Assembly: GCF_016595795.1 (NCBI RefSeq)
Contig: NZ_JAENHN010000046.1
Location: forward strand, 140,521 to 204,520
DNA: 64,000 nucleotides
From: Clostridium yunnanense
GTDB lineage: Bacteria; Bacillota; Clostridia; Clostridiales; Clostridiaceae
Direction: 5' to 3'
In this document: positions 1 to 9,705 of the stretch, piece after piece
Position numbering within the stretch: position 1 is the stretch's first letter
Layout: the number at the start of each line of letters is the position of its first letter
Made by a program: the position numbers and the translations under genes
The notes under the pieces: model-generated
What the model saw: only the letters and a program-made list of their open reading frames with translations
Databases searched by the model: none
What the model was told of the DNA's origin: nothing

Positions 1-367
1 TAAAGTCTAGAATTCAACACATTCCTATACTGAATATTTAAGTAAATTTGTATCTCATGATATTTTTATAAGTAAGAACGATTTCAGATTAGATCTTTAC
101 CATCAATATAACAGCGACTCTTTAAATCAATGATATATTAAAATATCTTTATACACTCGTAATATATCGCTTTTTTTAGTAATATTTTAACCTTCGCTTA
201 TTCTCAACACTGCAGATTATAGGTTATAATATTGATAAACTAGTTCTAAATTAACCATACAGATGAAAAACTATTAATATTAATAGTTAACAGAAGTATC
301 ACTTAGTTTTATTGGATAGAACCGAATTAACTGTATGTAATTTACAAAAGTGAAAGGGTGTCTTTAA
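1..367. other. AT-rich leading intergenic stretch
   Basis: No ORF with a plausible ribosome binding site, RNA gene or strong hairpin was recognised. The last bases hold the AAAGGG ribosome binding site of the AraC-type regulator that starts at 368. The regulator's promoter probably lies here, but no convincing -35/-10 pair was identified. Confidence 0.4.
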
Positions 368-1618
368 ATGTCTGAATATATATCTTCAATTGAAAAAATC
401 TGCAAATTTACACTTAACCTTACCAATATGGATGTTACTTTTATAGATTCTTCCTCAAATGTCCTATTTGAATATGGACATACTCAGGTACCAGAAATAC
501 TAAGACCTTATTGGAAAAGTGTGAATCAGTTATTAAGTCTTCATGATAGTAATTCCAGTGTCGACGCCTTGCTGCATTCAACCTCTTACATGACCAACTT
601 TATCTCCGTTAAAGTATGTAGTAACAACGTATTTCTTGGCAGTATTGTTGTAGGACCTTATCTCATTGAAGAACCTAATATATTAATGATTGAAAATATA
701 ATCTTTGAAAATAAGCTTTCAATTTCCCTAAAGAACACAATTAAACAATATTATCTTTCTCTTCCGCTAATAAGTACCTATAAAGCTAGAATTATTGCTG
801 AATCACTATCCTATAGTGCGCTGAATATCCAATTTATTAAGTCTCATAGTATTACTATAGAAGATAAAAAATATGATTTTCAAACTGACACTGACACCCC
901 AATTTCACGTGATGCCTTAAAGAAAACTACGGAAAAATCTATAGATAGTATTGAACAAATTTACAAAAATGAAAACGATCTTCTTCACGCTGTTGAAACT
1001 GGGAATGTTGAAAAAATTGAAGAAATGTTCGAAAAATCTTCTATTACATCACGGGATTTACAAGATCGAGTTCCTAATGATCCACTACGCACAGGAAAAA
1101 ATTTAGCTTTTGTGTTAAACACACTCCTCAGAAAGGCATCAGAAAAAGGTGGGCTTCCCCCTATGGATATTCACAGTATGTCAGGTAAATATGCAGTGCA
1201 AATTGAGCAAACCACTACCTCTAATCAGCTATCAGAACTAATTATGAAGATGCCTTCTGAGTACTGCAAAGCTGTAAAAAAGCTATCACTGAAAAATTTT
1301 AATTATCTTACACAAAAGGCTATAGAATATATAAGAATAAATCTAGATGGTGATCTTAGCCTAGATGCCATTTCAAATGCTTTAGATGTTAGCTCTACTA
1401 TGCTATCTAGACAGTTTAAGAAAGAAACAAAACAAAATATTACAGAATATATTAATATCCAAAGAATAAATGAAGCAGTATACATCATGGAAAATCAAGG
1501 TATATCTATAACTGATATAGCTTATATGGTTGGATTTAATGATCTTAATTACTTTACAAAGGTATTTAAGAAGCTTAAAGGAATGACGCCTTCAGAATAT
1601 AGAAAGAACAAAAGCTAA
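368..1618 (+). CDS. AraC-family transcriptional regulator with N-terminal sensory domain
   Basis: A 416-aa regulator. The C-terminal ~100 residues (about 315-414) are a typical AraC/XylS double helix-turn-helix: the first helix pair includes 'LSLDAISNALDVSSTMLSRQFK' in outline, followed by the 'ITDIAYMVGFNDLNYFTKVF' signature and a 'GMTPSEYR' end. The N-terminal ~160 residues resemble the PocR-like or related ligand-sensing domain found in Firmicutes AraC proteins, with the recurring 'IVVGPYLIEEP' segment. The start is supported by AAAGGG 9 bases upstream. The gene stands alone and is followed by its own terminator. No target operon is adjacent on the same strand, so its regulon cannot be deduced. 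The family call is firm; the ligand is unknown. Confidence 0.88.
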   Translation: MSEYISSIEKICKFTLNLTNMDVTFIDSSSNVLFEYGHTQVPEILRPYWKSVNQLLSLHDSNSSVDALLHSTSYMTNFISVKVCSNNVFLGSIVVGPYLIEEPNILMIENIIFENKLSISLKNTIKQYYLSLPLISTYKARIIAESLSYSALNIQFIKSHSITIEDKKYDFQTDTDTPISRDALKKTTEKSIDSIEQIYKNENDLLHAVETGNVEKIEEMFEKSSITSRDLQDRVPNDPLRTGKNLAFVLNTLLRKASEKGGLPPMDIHSMSGKYAVQIEQTTTSNQLSELIMKMPSEYCKAVKKLSLKNFNYLTQKAIEYIRINLDGDLSLDAISNALDVSSTMLSRQFKKETKQNITEYINIQRINEAVYIMENQGISITDIAYMVGFNDLNYFTKVFKKLKGMTPSEYRKNKS

Positions 1619-1645
1619 ATCTAAAACACTGAAAAAAATAAAATT

Positions 1646-1680
1646 AAGATAGACTTTAGCGGTCTATCTTAGTTGTTTTT
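1646..1680 (+). terminator. Intrinsic terminator after the AraC-type regulator
   Basis: Perfect 9-bp stem (AAGATAGAC / GTCTATCTT) with a short loop, followed by TTAGTTGTTTTT, 28 bases after the stop codon at 1618. Confidence 0.85.
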
Positions 1681-1776
1681 ATTAAGCTATAAAAGTGTCA
1701 TAAATTAAATATTCCATTTAATAGCAGTTATTAATTCTTTTAACTTTGAACATAAACTTAATCATAACTTTAGATT

Positions 1777-2400
1777 TTATTTGACTTCTTTACTTTTATT
1801 TTCCCAATCACTTTTATTGAGTTTATAGTAGTAAAAATCTTTTCCCTCAATATTCATAGTCCCCATTAACCTAAAGCCACATTTTTGTATTACCTTATTT
1901 GAAGGTTTATTATATGTTAATGCAGTGGCATTTAATACCTTAGTATTTGTATTCTCAAATAAGTATTTAATTAGACCTTCTGCAGCTTGGGTTGCATATC
2001 CTTTACAAGTATAGTCTTTTGATATAGCGTATCCGATTTCTCTATTTGGTGGTGGTAATTCCTCTTTTAAACCAGACGTAATCCAGCCGATTAGCTCATT
2101 GGTGTCCTTCAATATTACTCCTAATCTTAGAACTCGATTTCTAATGTTAGCTATATTAGGTACTGAATCCAAGAACTCTTTATTCTCCTTAATTTCATAC
2201 TTAACTAACCATTCTCTACGTTGCTCCTTGGTAGCTATCCAATCTGGCAGAAACTCCTCTATTTCAGGCTGCAACGTAATATTATATATCGCATCTAAAT
2301 CTTCCATTTGAAACTCTCTTAGAACTACATCTTTGCAATCTATTGTAAAAACCTTTTTAGATTTTATATTGTTTGGGGTCATAATTTCACTTTTACACAT
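1777..2400 (-). CDS. GNAT-family N-acetyltransferase (RimJ/RimL type)
   Basis: About 207 aa from an ATG at 2400, which has AAGGA nine bases upstream. An upstream in-frame extension to 2481 has no ribosome binding site and encodes an unlikely hydrophobic leader. Residue order fits the Acetyltransf_3 (RimJ/RimL) fold: an N-terminal 'VVLREFQMEDLDAIYNI' strand-helix, a central 'REIGYAISKDYTCKGYATQAAEGL' acetyl-CoA binding segment, and the C-terminal 'NKPSNKVIQKCGFRLMG' motif typical of enzymes that acetylate amino termini or small amines. The substrate is unknown. It is a single gene between two leftward genes, the upstream one ending in its own hairpin at 2646-2674. Confidence 0.85.
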   Translation of the reverse strand: MCKSEIMTPNNIKSKKVFTIDCKDVVLREFQMEDLDAIYNITLQPEIEEFLPDWIATKEQRREWLVKYEIKENKEFLDSVPNIANIRNRVLRLGVILKDTNELIGWITSGLKEELPPPNREIGYAISKDYTCKGYATQAAEGLIKYLFENTNTKVLNATALTYNKPSNKVIQKCGFRLMGTMNIEGKDFYYYKLNKSDWENKSKEVK

Positions 2401-2645
2401 AATTATCATTCCTTTCAAGTTACTGAGAATAAACCACAGCACTAACCATCTTAACCTTATAATTCTGAAATAATATTTCAATCAGAATCTTTATCCCATC
2501 CAAACACTCAAACACATAATTTTAATTAATAAAATATTCTCCTCATTATACTCACCTGCTCTTTTAAAAATGAACTTTTCTACTTACATATAATACCATC
2601 CGACTTTTATTAGAACAACCTCGCACTTAGTTCACAAACAAAAAT

Positions 2646-2674
2646 GCGCCACCTAGCACAGGCTAGGTAGCACA
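2646..2674 (-). terminator. Probable terminator of the PAS histidine kinase
   Basis: Stem ACCTAGC/GCTAGGT with extra outer pairs. On the minus strand it is followed by GCATTTTTG. It lies about 140 bases downstream of the kinase stop codon (2816) and is very similar to the hairpin at 5752-5789. Confidence 0.6.
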
Positions 2675-2815
2675 CCTTAAATTATCATATATATTTTCTC
2701 TTTTTAATTTAAAATCAATATTCTTAAAACACTTGTTATTACCAACATTAAAAATCTATATTAAATAAATTCTTGTTCCTTATTCTATACATCAATAAAA
2801 ATTATTGCGTTATAT

Positions 2816-5518
2816 CTAAAAATAAATATCAGAAAACTCAACATTTGTAACGTCCACAAGACGATTGTTTAGTAAATCAGTACCAGTAGCTTCGTCAACC
2901 TCTTCACTCACTAATTCTTTTGGAATTAGAATAGTAAAGGTACTTCCCTTATTCTCTTTACTTTTAACAGTTATACTTCCCCCAAGCGCTTCTACAAACC
3001 TCTTAACTAAGGATAATCCAATTCCTGTCCCCTCTGATTGTCTGGCGAAAGAACTATCTACTTGTTCAAACCTTTCAAATATAGTACCTAATTTATCTTT
3101 TGGTATACCTATCCCGCTGTCTTTTACTTCTATATAAATAAATCCATTTTTACTCTGCATTTTCACATTAATCTCTCCACCTTCAGGAGTAAATTTAACA
3201 GCATTAGCAAGAATATTTAACAGGATACGTTCGTATTTTTCATCATCAATTGCTATTACTTTTTCATTAAAGCTACTTTTAAAAATAAGCTTTATTCTCT
3301 TATGCATTGCATAGGTATCTACTGAATCTACAATCGATCTCGTTAGAAAAACAATATCAAGATTCTTTTTCTTTATCTTGATTCTTCCAGCATCTGCACG
3401 AGTTATATCCAGCAAATTATTTACCAATCTCAGAAGCCTATAGGTATTTTGTTGAACCATCTTAAAATACTTTTTAGCTCTTTCGTCTAAGTTATCTACA
3501 CAGAAATAGTTTATAGCCTGAATAGCTGAATTAATAACATTAAGTGGAGTTCTGAACTCATGGGATATAAGTGAGAGAAAATCATCTTTCATTTCTATTG
3601 ATTTTTCTAACGAATATCTTTTATCTATTTCAGCCTTTAGTAACTGTTGTTCTTGAAGCTTTATAGCCTTTTGATAATTAATTAAATCAGTTACATCATG
3701 GCTTGTTACTATACCATAGATCAGGTTTCCCTTGTCATCAAATATAGGAGAACCACTGACACTCATATAGCTCTCTTTATCAGGGGTTTTCATGAGTATC
3801 ACCATATCACTAACTGATTTACCATTCAATGCGTGGTAATTTGGAGTATCTTCATATGGAACTTTATTACCATAGATATCATAATAAGCTATAAACTCAT
3901 ATGTTTGTCCAACTTTATTTAAGGAACGACCTACTCTTTCACGTGCAGCCTTATTTACAAATACGTACTTACCATTCTTATCAAATATAAAAAATGCACT
4001 ATCCATATTTTCCATTATTATTTCTAGCTGCTCTTTTTTTTCTTTTATTATTTGCTCCTTGTTAACCGAATCTGTTATATCACGGCTACACAGTATCCCC
4101 ATATAAAAATTGCCTTTATCGTCATATAAAGAAGTCCCACTTACTGATATATGAAGCACTTTATCTGGAAATACGGCTTTCATCCTCATTCCAATAAAAC
4201 TCTCTCCTCTAATCACTTTTTGCGCAGGTATTGAATCATTGGGGATAATATTATCCTCTTCATCATAGTATTTAGCTTGATAGTAACCATCACCAACTTT
4301 ATCAAGGTTCTTATATGATGGTGAAATCATATCCTTAGCAGCTTTATTGAATAAAATATACTCACCTTTACTGTTAAATATTGAAAGACCATCAGCCATG
4401 TTCTCAACAACAGCTTCCAATAATTTTTTCTGTTCCTTGATTTGTTCTTCTTTTTCTATGGATTCGGTAATATCGTACGAAATAATAATACCTAGTTCAA
4501 GTTCTCCATCATCATTAAATATACTTACTCCATTATGATTTAGATAAACCTTCTTTCCTTTTATAATAGCTAAGGTCTTATAATTCTTTACCTTGTCTCC
4601 TCTTAAAACCTTTGCAACAACGGTTTCTTCCAACGGAATCACATTACCATCACAATCATAAACCTCTATTTCACTATAGACCTCTTTATAGGTTCTTCCG
4701 TCATTCTTAAATTTCTCATTTATGCTATCTGTTACCTCAATGTATCTGCCATCTTTATTTATAATCGTAATGTTGTCGCTTATGCTATCCAAAATCAGCT
4801 TCAACTGTTTGTTTTTTTCCTCAAGTCGTATATGACTAAAAACCCTATCTGTTACCTCTTGAGTATCTACAATTATATATTTAATCTCCCCGTATTCTTT
4901 TATGGGGGTTATCATCATATCCCAATATGTTACGCCTCTAACAAAGCTGTGATGCTTATATTCTTTTATTTCCTGCGTAATACCTGACTTTATTAAATTA
5001 TCTAAAACATTTTCTATAGGACAGTGTTTCCAACCTTCATTAAATTGCCCCATCTGCTTACCATACATAGCTTCAGAAGTTCCACAGGGCAAATCATAAA
5101 AATCTAAATACCTTTGATTAGCCTTAAGAAGTATAAGTTCTGGAAAACTATAGATTGCTACTCCATTTTTATTCATAGGAGCAAGTTTATATAAATACAT
5201 AAACTTGTCTTCTAACCTTGAGCTTGGTTTTTCTTTAAAATAATAAATCTGCTGGTTTCCATCCTTTACTACTTGTATATACATAATTCTAACTTCAAGT
5301 GACTTCGTAAATATGATAGCTTCACTATTCTCTTCTCTTAAATCGTAATCAATATTAACCCGCAGTAGATCATTCCATACAGTAAATAATGCCTTGTTCA
5401 CTAACTCATCTCTATTAAAACCCGTCAATTCAATAAATAAATCATTAATATATCTCACTATTCCGTTTTCTATAATAATAGCTGGACTTTGTGCTTTGTT
5501 AACTATATAATTATCCAC
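2816..5518 (-). CDS. Soluble multi-PAS sensor histidine kinase
   Basis: A 900-aa hybrid of several PAS sensor modules with a classical kinase core. No membrane segment is visible, so it should act in the cytoplasm. At least four PAS repeats fill residues ~1-620; several share 'G.YI.FN.AA' and end with a 'DDKGN...GI..S.DITD' PAC-like tail, implying internal duplication. The core has the H-box 'LSLISHEFRTPLNVINSAI' (~655), the N-box 'NILANAVKFTPEGGEI' and G-boxes 'DSGIGIP' and 'GTGIGLSLVKRFV'. The start is a GTG preceded by GGAGGTAGGAAA. No response regulator is adjacent, so it is an orphan kinase. The signal is unknown; redox, energy or small-molecule sensing by PAS is possible. Confidence 0.9.
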   Translation of the reverse strand: MDNYIVNKAQSPAIIIENGIVRYINDLFIELTGFNRDELVNKALFTVWNDLLRVNIDYDLREENSEAIIFTKSLEVRIMYIQVVKDGNQQIYYFKEKPSSRLEDKFMYLYKLAPMNKNGVAIYSFPELILLKANQRYLDFYDLPCGTSEAMYGKQMGQFNEGWKHCPIENVLDNLIKSGITQEIKEYKHHSFVRGVTYWDMMITPIKEYGEIKYIIVDTQEVTDRVFSHIRLEEKNKQLKLILDSISDNITIINKDGRYIEVTDSINEKFKNDGRTYKEVYSEIEVYDCDGNVIPLEETVVAKVLRGDKVKNYKTLAIIKGKKVYLNHNGVSIFNDDGELELGIIISYDITESIEKEEQIKEQKKLLEAVVENMADGLSIFNSKGEYILFNKAAKDMISPSYKNLDKVGDGYYQAKYYDEEDNIIPNDSIPAQKVIRGESFIGMRMKAVFPDKVLHISVSGTSLYDDKGNFYMGILCSRDITDSVNKEQIIKEKKEQLEIIMENMDSAFFIFDKNGKYVFVNKAARERVGRSLNKVGQTYEFIAYYDIYGNKVPYEDTPNYHALNGKSVSDMVILMKTPDKESYMSVSGSPIFDDKGNLIYGIVTSHDVTDLINYQKAIKLQEQQLLKAEIDKRYSLEKSIEMKDDFLSLISHEFRTPLNVINSAIQAINYFCVDNLDERAKKYFKMVQQNTYRLLRLVNNLLDITRADAGRIKIKKKNLDIVFLTRSIVDSVDTYAMHKRIKLIFKSSFNEKVIAIDDEKYERILLNILANAVKFTPEGGEINVKMQSKNGFIYIEVKDSGIGIPKDKLGTIFERFEQVDSSFARQSEGTGIGLSLVKRFVEALGGSITVKSKENKGSTFTILIPKELVSEEVDEATGTDLLNNRLVDVTNVEFSDIYF

Positions 5519-5751
5519 TTTCCTACCTCCAGTAATAAGTAAACATATTTAGTGAACCAGGCTCTACTTCATAGTCGATAATAGCATAAGTCAAGTGTAA
5601 TTTTCTACTATAATGTTTAAATTATTACATAATATATCTTCTATAACTTATAACTTTTTTATTTAACCTTATATCATGGAAGACAAATAATCTTACTTGC
5701 CAATCTCTGAGGCTCATTTACAGTGCTGTTATATATACAGCTTAGACGCAG

Positions 5752-5789
5752 TAAAAAAATGTGCCACTAAGCATAGGCTAGGCAGCACA
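5752..5789 (-). terminator. Terminator-like hairpin downstream of fliB
   Basis: On the minus strand an ATGTGC...GCACAT stem with an inner CCTAG-type stem is followed by TTTTTTT. It is downstream of fliB and nearly the same sequence as the hairpin at 2646-2674. Confidence 0.65.
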
Positions 5790-5832
5790 TTTTATATGGT
5801 ATATTATTCTTTTTTGTAGGATTACTTGTTAA

Positions 5833-5930
5833 AGAGTTCCTATGTCGAAACTTAATTTATACTTGTTCGAAAATCCCGGCTTCTGCGGATTATCGGGCAT
5901 GTATAAATTAATAGTTGAGCTAGGAACTCT
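5833..5930 (-). repeat. Copy B1 of a nested stem-loop repeat family
   Basis: Three nested stems: AGAGTTCCTA (5833-5842) with TAGGAACTCT (5921-5930); TTAATTTATAC (5852-5862) with GTATAAATTAA (5901-5911); AATCC (5872-5876) with GGATT (5887-5891). Read on the minus strand the loop contains CAGAAGCC. Copies at 19617-19636 and 27990-28086 keep this loop while both stem arms change together. Confidence 0.7.
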
Positions 5931-6018
5931 ATATAAAGATGAACCACTTCAATGCGAAATCTATTTTCAGAACTCCTCTGGGTTCTGAGAGGAGAGTAAG
6001 TACCGATATAGGAACTTT

Positions 6019-7176
6019 TTAGTTCATCAACACACTTAAAACCCCATCCAAATTGAACACATCATTAGTTTCAAATATCTCCGCCAAATTTTCTATATTT
6101 TCCTCTAAATGCTCAACATCCTTAGAATACATATGCATTATATCTACTGCATCTTCATCAGTAACTTGTCCACTTTCCATCCATCTAAACACAAATAATT
6201 CCTTAATCATTAAATAACTAACCACTGCTGTCTTTACCTTTGCAGATACATCATAATCAAAAACTGCTTTCATAAAATATCTAAATACAAAGTAAACTAA
6301 AAGATTTTCAAACTTGTACATCTTATCTTTATAATACTGGTTAAACTGTTTATGTTTATCTAAATAAAGTTCTGCATCACTATTGCACTGCCAAAAATGC
6401 TTTAATACCTTATGTAAGCCTAAAGGATCCTTAGAGTTTATATGTTTTAATTCTTTGAAGACTTTAAAAAACTCATATATGTTATTATATTTGATATGCC
6501 CCTTACCTTTATACTTACTTAAATTATTAATAATCTCATTTCTAATGTCATTGTTTAAGTATTTTTCATTTACAGCTTTTATTGCCATTATATTATTTTC
6601 ATCTATTACTGCTTGAATTTCGCTAGTAAACTTGATAATTAAAGAAGCTCTATCCTCTAGAACAATATCACGGTTTTGAAGTATATCAAAAACTATCTTT
6701 CTACTTTGCAAAAGATAAATAAAAAGCATAGCGTTAATGTCATTATATGAAGTGATTTCTTCTTCAACTTCACTCACTTCAAACTCTACCTTTTTGTTGT
6801 CTCTTAATATTATTCTAGCAGCTTCTGGACAAGATAGTGATATCCCTATCTCACGTAAGCCTCCAAACTCTTCAGTATATCTCGGAAACTGCCTGCAAGT
6901 ATAGCAAAGGCTGTCAGCTCCAAGCTCAGTATATATATCACACATCTTACTTTCATTTAGAAATGCACAGTCATCACCTTTTAATACAAATATATTCTCT
7001 CCATCACGGTTCACTATATTATCCCGTAGTCTTTTTCCAAAATCTCCACTTACCCTTTGATATTTACTATGTGTTTCATCATCAATTACAATCTCCCAGC
7101 CAGCACAGCATGTATCTTCACACTCTGAGGCTATACATTTGAATTCTTTAAAATAATCTGGCACTCGAATCTTCAT
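6019..7176 (-). CDS. fliB: Flagellin lysine-N-methylase
   Basis: 385 aa starting MKIRVPDYFKEF with a GAGG ribosome binding site. The N-terminal Cys cluster 'FKCIASECEDTCCAGWEI' (residues ~13-30), a further 'CYTCRQFPRYTEE' motif and 'LSCPEAARI' match the FliB/YkgJ-like family, which binds a metal or Fe-S centre through conserved cysteines and methylates surface lysines of flagellin. Full length for the family. No flagellar structural or glycosylation genes are in the window, which is unusual because fliB is often near fliC. It is monocistronic, between hairpins at both ends. The family assignment is firm; activity on flagellin is inferred from the family. Confidence 0.87.
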   Translation of the reverse strand: MKIRVPDYFKEFKCIASECEDTCCAGWEIVIDDETHSKYQRVSGDFGKRLRDNIVNRDGENIFVLKGDDCAFLNESKMCDIYTELGADSLCYTCRQFPRYTEEFGGLREIGISLSCPEAARIILRDNKKVEFEVSEVEEEITSYNDINAMLFIYLLQSRKIVFDILQNRDIVLEDRASLIIKFTSEIQAVIDENNIMAIKAVNEKYLNNDIRNEIINNLSKYKGKGHIKYNNIYEFFKVFKELKHINSKDPLGLHKVLKHFWQCNSDAELYLDKHKQFNQYYKDKMYKFENLLVYFVFRYFMKAVFDYDVSAKVKTAVVSYLMIKELFVFRWMESGQVTDEDAVDIMHMYSKDVEHLEENIENLAEIFETNDVFNLDGVLSVLMN

Positions 7177-7245
7177 TTTTTACCTCATCTTAAATTATAT
7201 TTTTAAAGCTATTTCTTAATTTTAATATCTATTTATGATATCATC

Positions 7246-7281
7246 AAGTGCCAAGGACTTTTAGAAGAGCCCTTGGCACTT
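7246..7281. terminator. Perfect 11-bp stem-loop between fliB and the ABC exporter
   Basis: AAGTGCCAAGG (7246-7256) pairs with CCTTGGCACTT (7271-7281), loop 14. It lies downstream of the leftward ABC permease gene. The plus-strand side is followed by a weak A/T-rich run, so direction is uncertain. Confidence 0.6.
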
Positions 7282-7429
7282 AAAATATAATTTTTATTTG
7301 GATATATGCATTATCTACATATTTATTATAACGAAGTAGTTATTCCTTTAGTATCATTGTGTTATTCCTTATAGATAAAAATGTTGTGTCTAACATTATA
7401 TTATAGTGCAATATAGAACCTGTCTTTTA

Positions 7430-8266
7430 TTAACCCCACAATGCACTAGCATCACTTGAACTTCTGTTTAAGCGAGAAAAATCCGTTTTAACAAATGAAT
7501 TAGTAGCTAATATTAGGAATATGATGCCTATAGCAATAATGATAGCAAAAGACATAATAGGAGTAACAATAAATCCGTTAATTTCGATTGCTAAGCCCTG
7601 TCTCACAAGTTCTTCAGGTGCTAAATTAGTTTTCTCTAAAACAACCATACGGAAAAAAGCAGTTGCATAGGTCATTGGATTAATATAAGAAAAATACCTA
7701 AGAGTATCAGGTAGCATAGATATTGGAATATACGCTCCTGATACAAAGGTTAAGGGCATAGTTACAGCAGTTTTAACTATCTGAAAGGTTTGACCATTTC
7801 GTACAATAGTCGCTAAGTATAATCCAACACCAGAAAAAACAATTCCAACACTAATCATAGCTAAAAGAACCCAAAGTGGCGTTATCCATGAGGTAAATTT
7901 TATACCTATAAATAATCCAAGAATTAGTATCATTAACCCTTGTATGGTGGAGACGGTTGCTGCTGATAATAATTGCCCCAGGGCAACATTTATTCTTTTT
8001 GCAGGAGAAACTAAAACCTCTTTCATAAAGCCGCTTACCATATCATCAACAGTGGATGAGGCCAAGTTAAGTGAACCTTCAAACACTGTTGTTATAATAA
8101 CTCCAGAGAGCATATATGCAATAGGATTTTCTATTGAGTTAATTTTAAAAATAGCACCAAATACATAAACAAAGAAAAATGGGAACACAAGTGAAAAAAT
8201 TAAACCTGTTTTATTTCTTATAAAAGCCTTCAAGCCTCTTTTCCATAATGCAAATACAGTATTCAT
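7430..8266 (-). CDS. ABC-2 type exporter permease (DrrB-like)
   Basis: 278 aa with about six membrane segments in the ABC-2 arrangement. The first is 'GLIFSLVFPFFFVYVFGAIF', and a re-entrant 'FVSGAYIPISMLPDTLRYFSYINPMTYA' region precedes the last segments; that PxxP/NP block is characteristic of ABC-2 drug and polysaccharide exporters. The start at 8266 has GGGAGG nine bases upstream and lies one base after the stop codon of the ATPase gene, so the two are translationally coupled. Together they form one efflux pump for a hydrophobic compound. The substrate is not determinable. Confidence 0.88.
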   Translation of the reverse strand: MNTVFALWKRGLKAFIRNKTGLIFSLVFPFFFVYVFGAIFKINSIENPIAYMLSGVIITTVFEGSLNLASSTVDDMVSGFMKEVLVSPAKRINVALGQLLSAATVSTIQGLMILILGLFIGIKFTSWITPLWVLLAMISVGIVFSGVGLYLATIVRNGQTFQIVKTAVTMPLTFVSGAYIPISMLPDTLRYFSYINPMTYATAFFRMVVLEKTNLAPEELVRQGLAIEINGFIVTPIMSFAIIIAIGIIFLILATNSFVKTDFSRLNRSSSDASALWG

Positions 8267-8267
8267 A

Positions 8268-9188
8268 TTATGCTTCCTCCCTAATTTTTCTTCCGGTTAT
8301 TTCTAAGAAAACATCATTAAAGGTACCTTTTTTTATTTCAATGTCAGTAATTACATCTTTTTGTAGACTTAGGACTTTCAATAAAATATTAGTATTTTCA
8401 GCATCAACCTTGTAGTAGCCATCCTTTTTCTCGTAATTCATTTTAAATTCTATTAGCAATTTTTCAAGTTCAGGTTCATTTTTTGTAGTGATATATGCCT
8501 TATCCTTAGTATACATTTTCTTTAAAGCATAGGGTGTGTCATGAGCCACTATCCTTCCACCATCTATAATTGCGATCTTATCGCATATTTCTGCTTCTTC
8601 CATATAATGAGTGGTAAGAAAAATAGTTATATTTCTCTCCTTTTGAAGCTTCACGATATACTCCCAAATATGAGACCTTGTTTGTGGATCAAGCCCTGTT
8701 GTTGGCTCATCAAGAAATAAAACCTTTGGATAGTGAATTAACCCACGTGCAATTTCTACACGACGTTTCATTCCACCTGACAAAGCACCTACTAGCTTCT
8801 TTCTTTCATCCAATAAATCAACTAAATTTAAAACAAACTGGATACGTTCCTCAACTTCTTTTTTGGGAACATTATAAAACACACAATGCATTTTAAGATT
8901 TTCGTCAATGGTCATTTTTGAATCTAGGGTTGAATCCTGGAACACAACTCCAATTGTTGATCTAACTTGACTTTTTTGTGTAGCAACATCTTTTCCATCT
9001 ATTATAAGTGTACCAGATGTCTTATCAAATATTGTACACAGAGTATTTATGGTAGTACTCTTTCCAGCGCCATTAGGCCCTAAAAAAGCGAAGATACTTC
9101 CCTCCTCCACTGTAAAAGAAATATCATCGACAGCAGTAAAATCACCATATCTTTTAGTGAAATTCTTAACTTCAATTATCGGATTCAT
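8268..9188 (-). CDS. ABC exporter ATP-binding protein (DrrA-like)
   Basis: About 306 aa from the ATG at 9188, preceded by GGAGGGGATGAGAAA; a longer frame reaching 9242 lacks a ribosome binding site. Walker A 'GPNGAGKST', signature 'LSGGMKRRVEIARGL', Walker B 'VLFLDEPTTGLDPQ' and H-loop 'TTHYMEEA' are all intact. The C-terminal ~80 residues match the extra domain of DrrA-type (daunorubicin resistance) ATPases. First gene of a two-gene operon with the permease at 7430-8266. It powers efflux; no regulator is adjacent. Function class is secure, substrate unknown. Confidence 0.92.
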   Translation of the reverse strand: MNPIIEVKNFTKRYGDFTAVDDISFTVEEGSIFAFLGPNGAGKSTTINTLCTIFDKTSGTLIIDGKDVATQKSQVRSTIGVVFQDSTLDSKMTIDENLKMHCVFYNVPKKEVEERIQFVLNLVDLLDERKKLVGALSGGMKRRVEIARGLIHYPKVLFLDEPTTGLDPQTRSHIWEYIVKLQKERNITIFLTTHYMEEAEICDKIAIIDGGRIVAHDTPYALKKMYTKDKAYITTKNEPELEKLLIEFKMNYEKKDGYYKVDAENTNILLKVLSLQKDVITDIEIKKGTFNDVFLEITGRKIREEA

Positions 9189-9705
9189 TTTCTCATCCCC
9201 TCCATAGGAATATATCCAAGTTATATTATTAAAGGAACACATTAATACTCCATTTAACTATTATCATAATTAGTTTTATAGCAAAATAGTACATAAATAA
9301 TTATGTCTTATAATCTATATTTTAATCACTTTACAATATCATAAAGAATTTGTTCTATTGGTTATCCTATTTTTTAGAAATTGTTTCATACTCTTTATCA
9401 TCTCTTCAAAATAGAAAAAAGGAATACTCAAAGCTCTTATAGCTCTAAGTATTCCTTTTATATCAAATTATATCTTTTAATTCACTAATATATACTAAAA
9501 CTTACACTCCAAGAAATTTATCTTAATTATAATTTAATGCAATTACAACTGGCTCTCTTATTACTGCATCATTTAACTCTTTAAGATAATTATTTAAATC
9601 TTCTTTAATTAAACTATCTCGCTACATGCTTTCTAACAACTATAGTTTCAACTGTAACTAATGTAAGTTTTATAAGCTCCACCTTCTAATCAACTTAAAA
9701 ACATT
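9189..9705. other. Intergenic region with terminator and a possible degraded reading frame
   Basis: Apart from the terminator at 9415-9459, the minus strand between about 9525 and 9690 reads as two protein-like pieces in different frames: one ends 'ETIVVRKHVAR' before a TAG, the next runs 'DSLIKEDLNNYLKELN' to 'VVIALNYN' and a stop. This could be a frameshifted remnant of a small gene that followed the hydrolase, but there is no family match and it may be chance. Confidence 0.3.
9415..9459 (-). terminator. Terminator downstream of the alpha/beta hydrolase
   Basis: Arms AAAAGGAATACT (9417-9428) and AGTATTCCTTTT (9448-9459) with additional inner AGCT pairs. The minus-strand side ends in TTTTTTCTATTTT. 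Confidence 0.75.

Noticed and set aside
5833..5930. Stem-loop considered as a T-box, c-di-GMP or other known riboswitch
   Set aside because: It lacks the conserved T-box sequence or riboswitch core bases; found in several contexts including 3' of genes, so it is reported as a repeat family.
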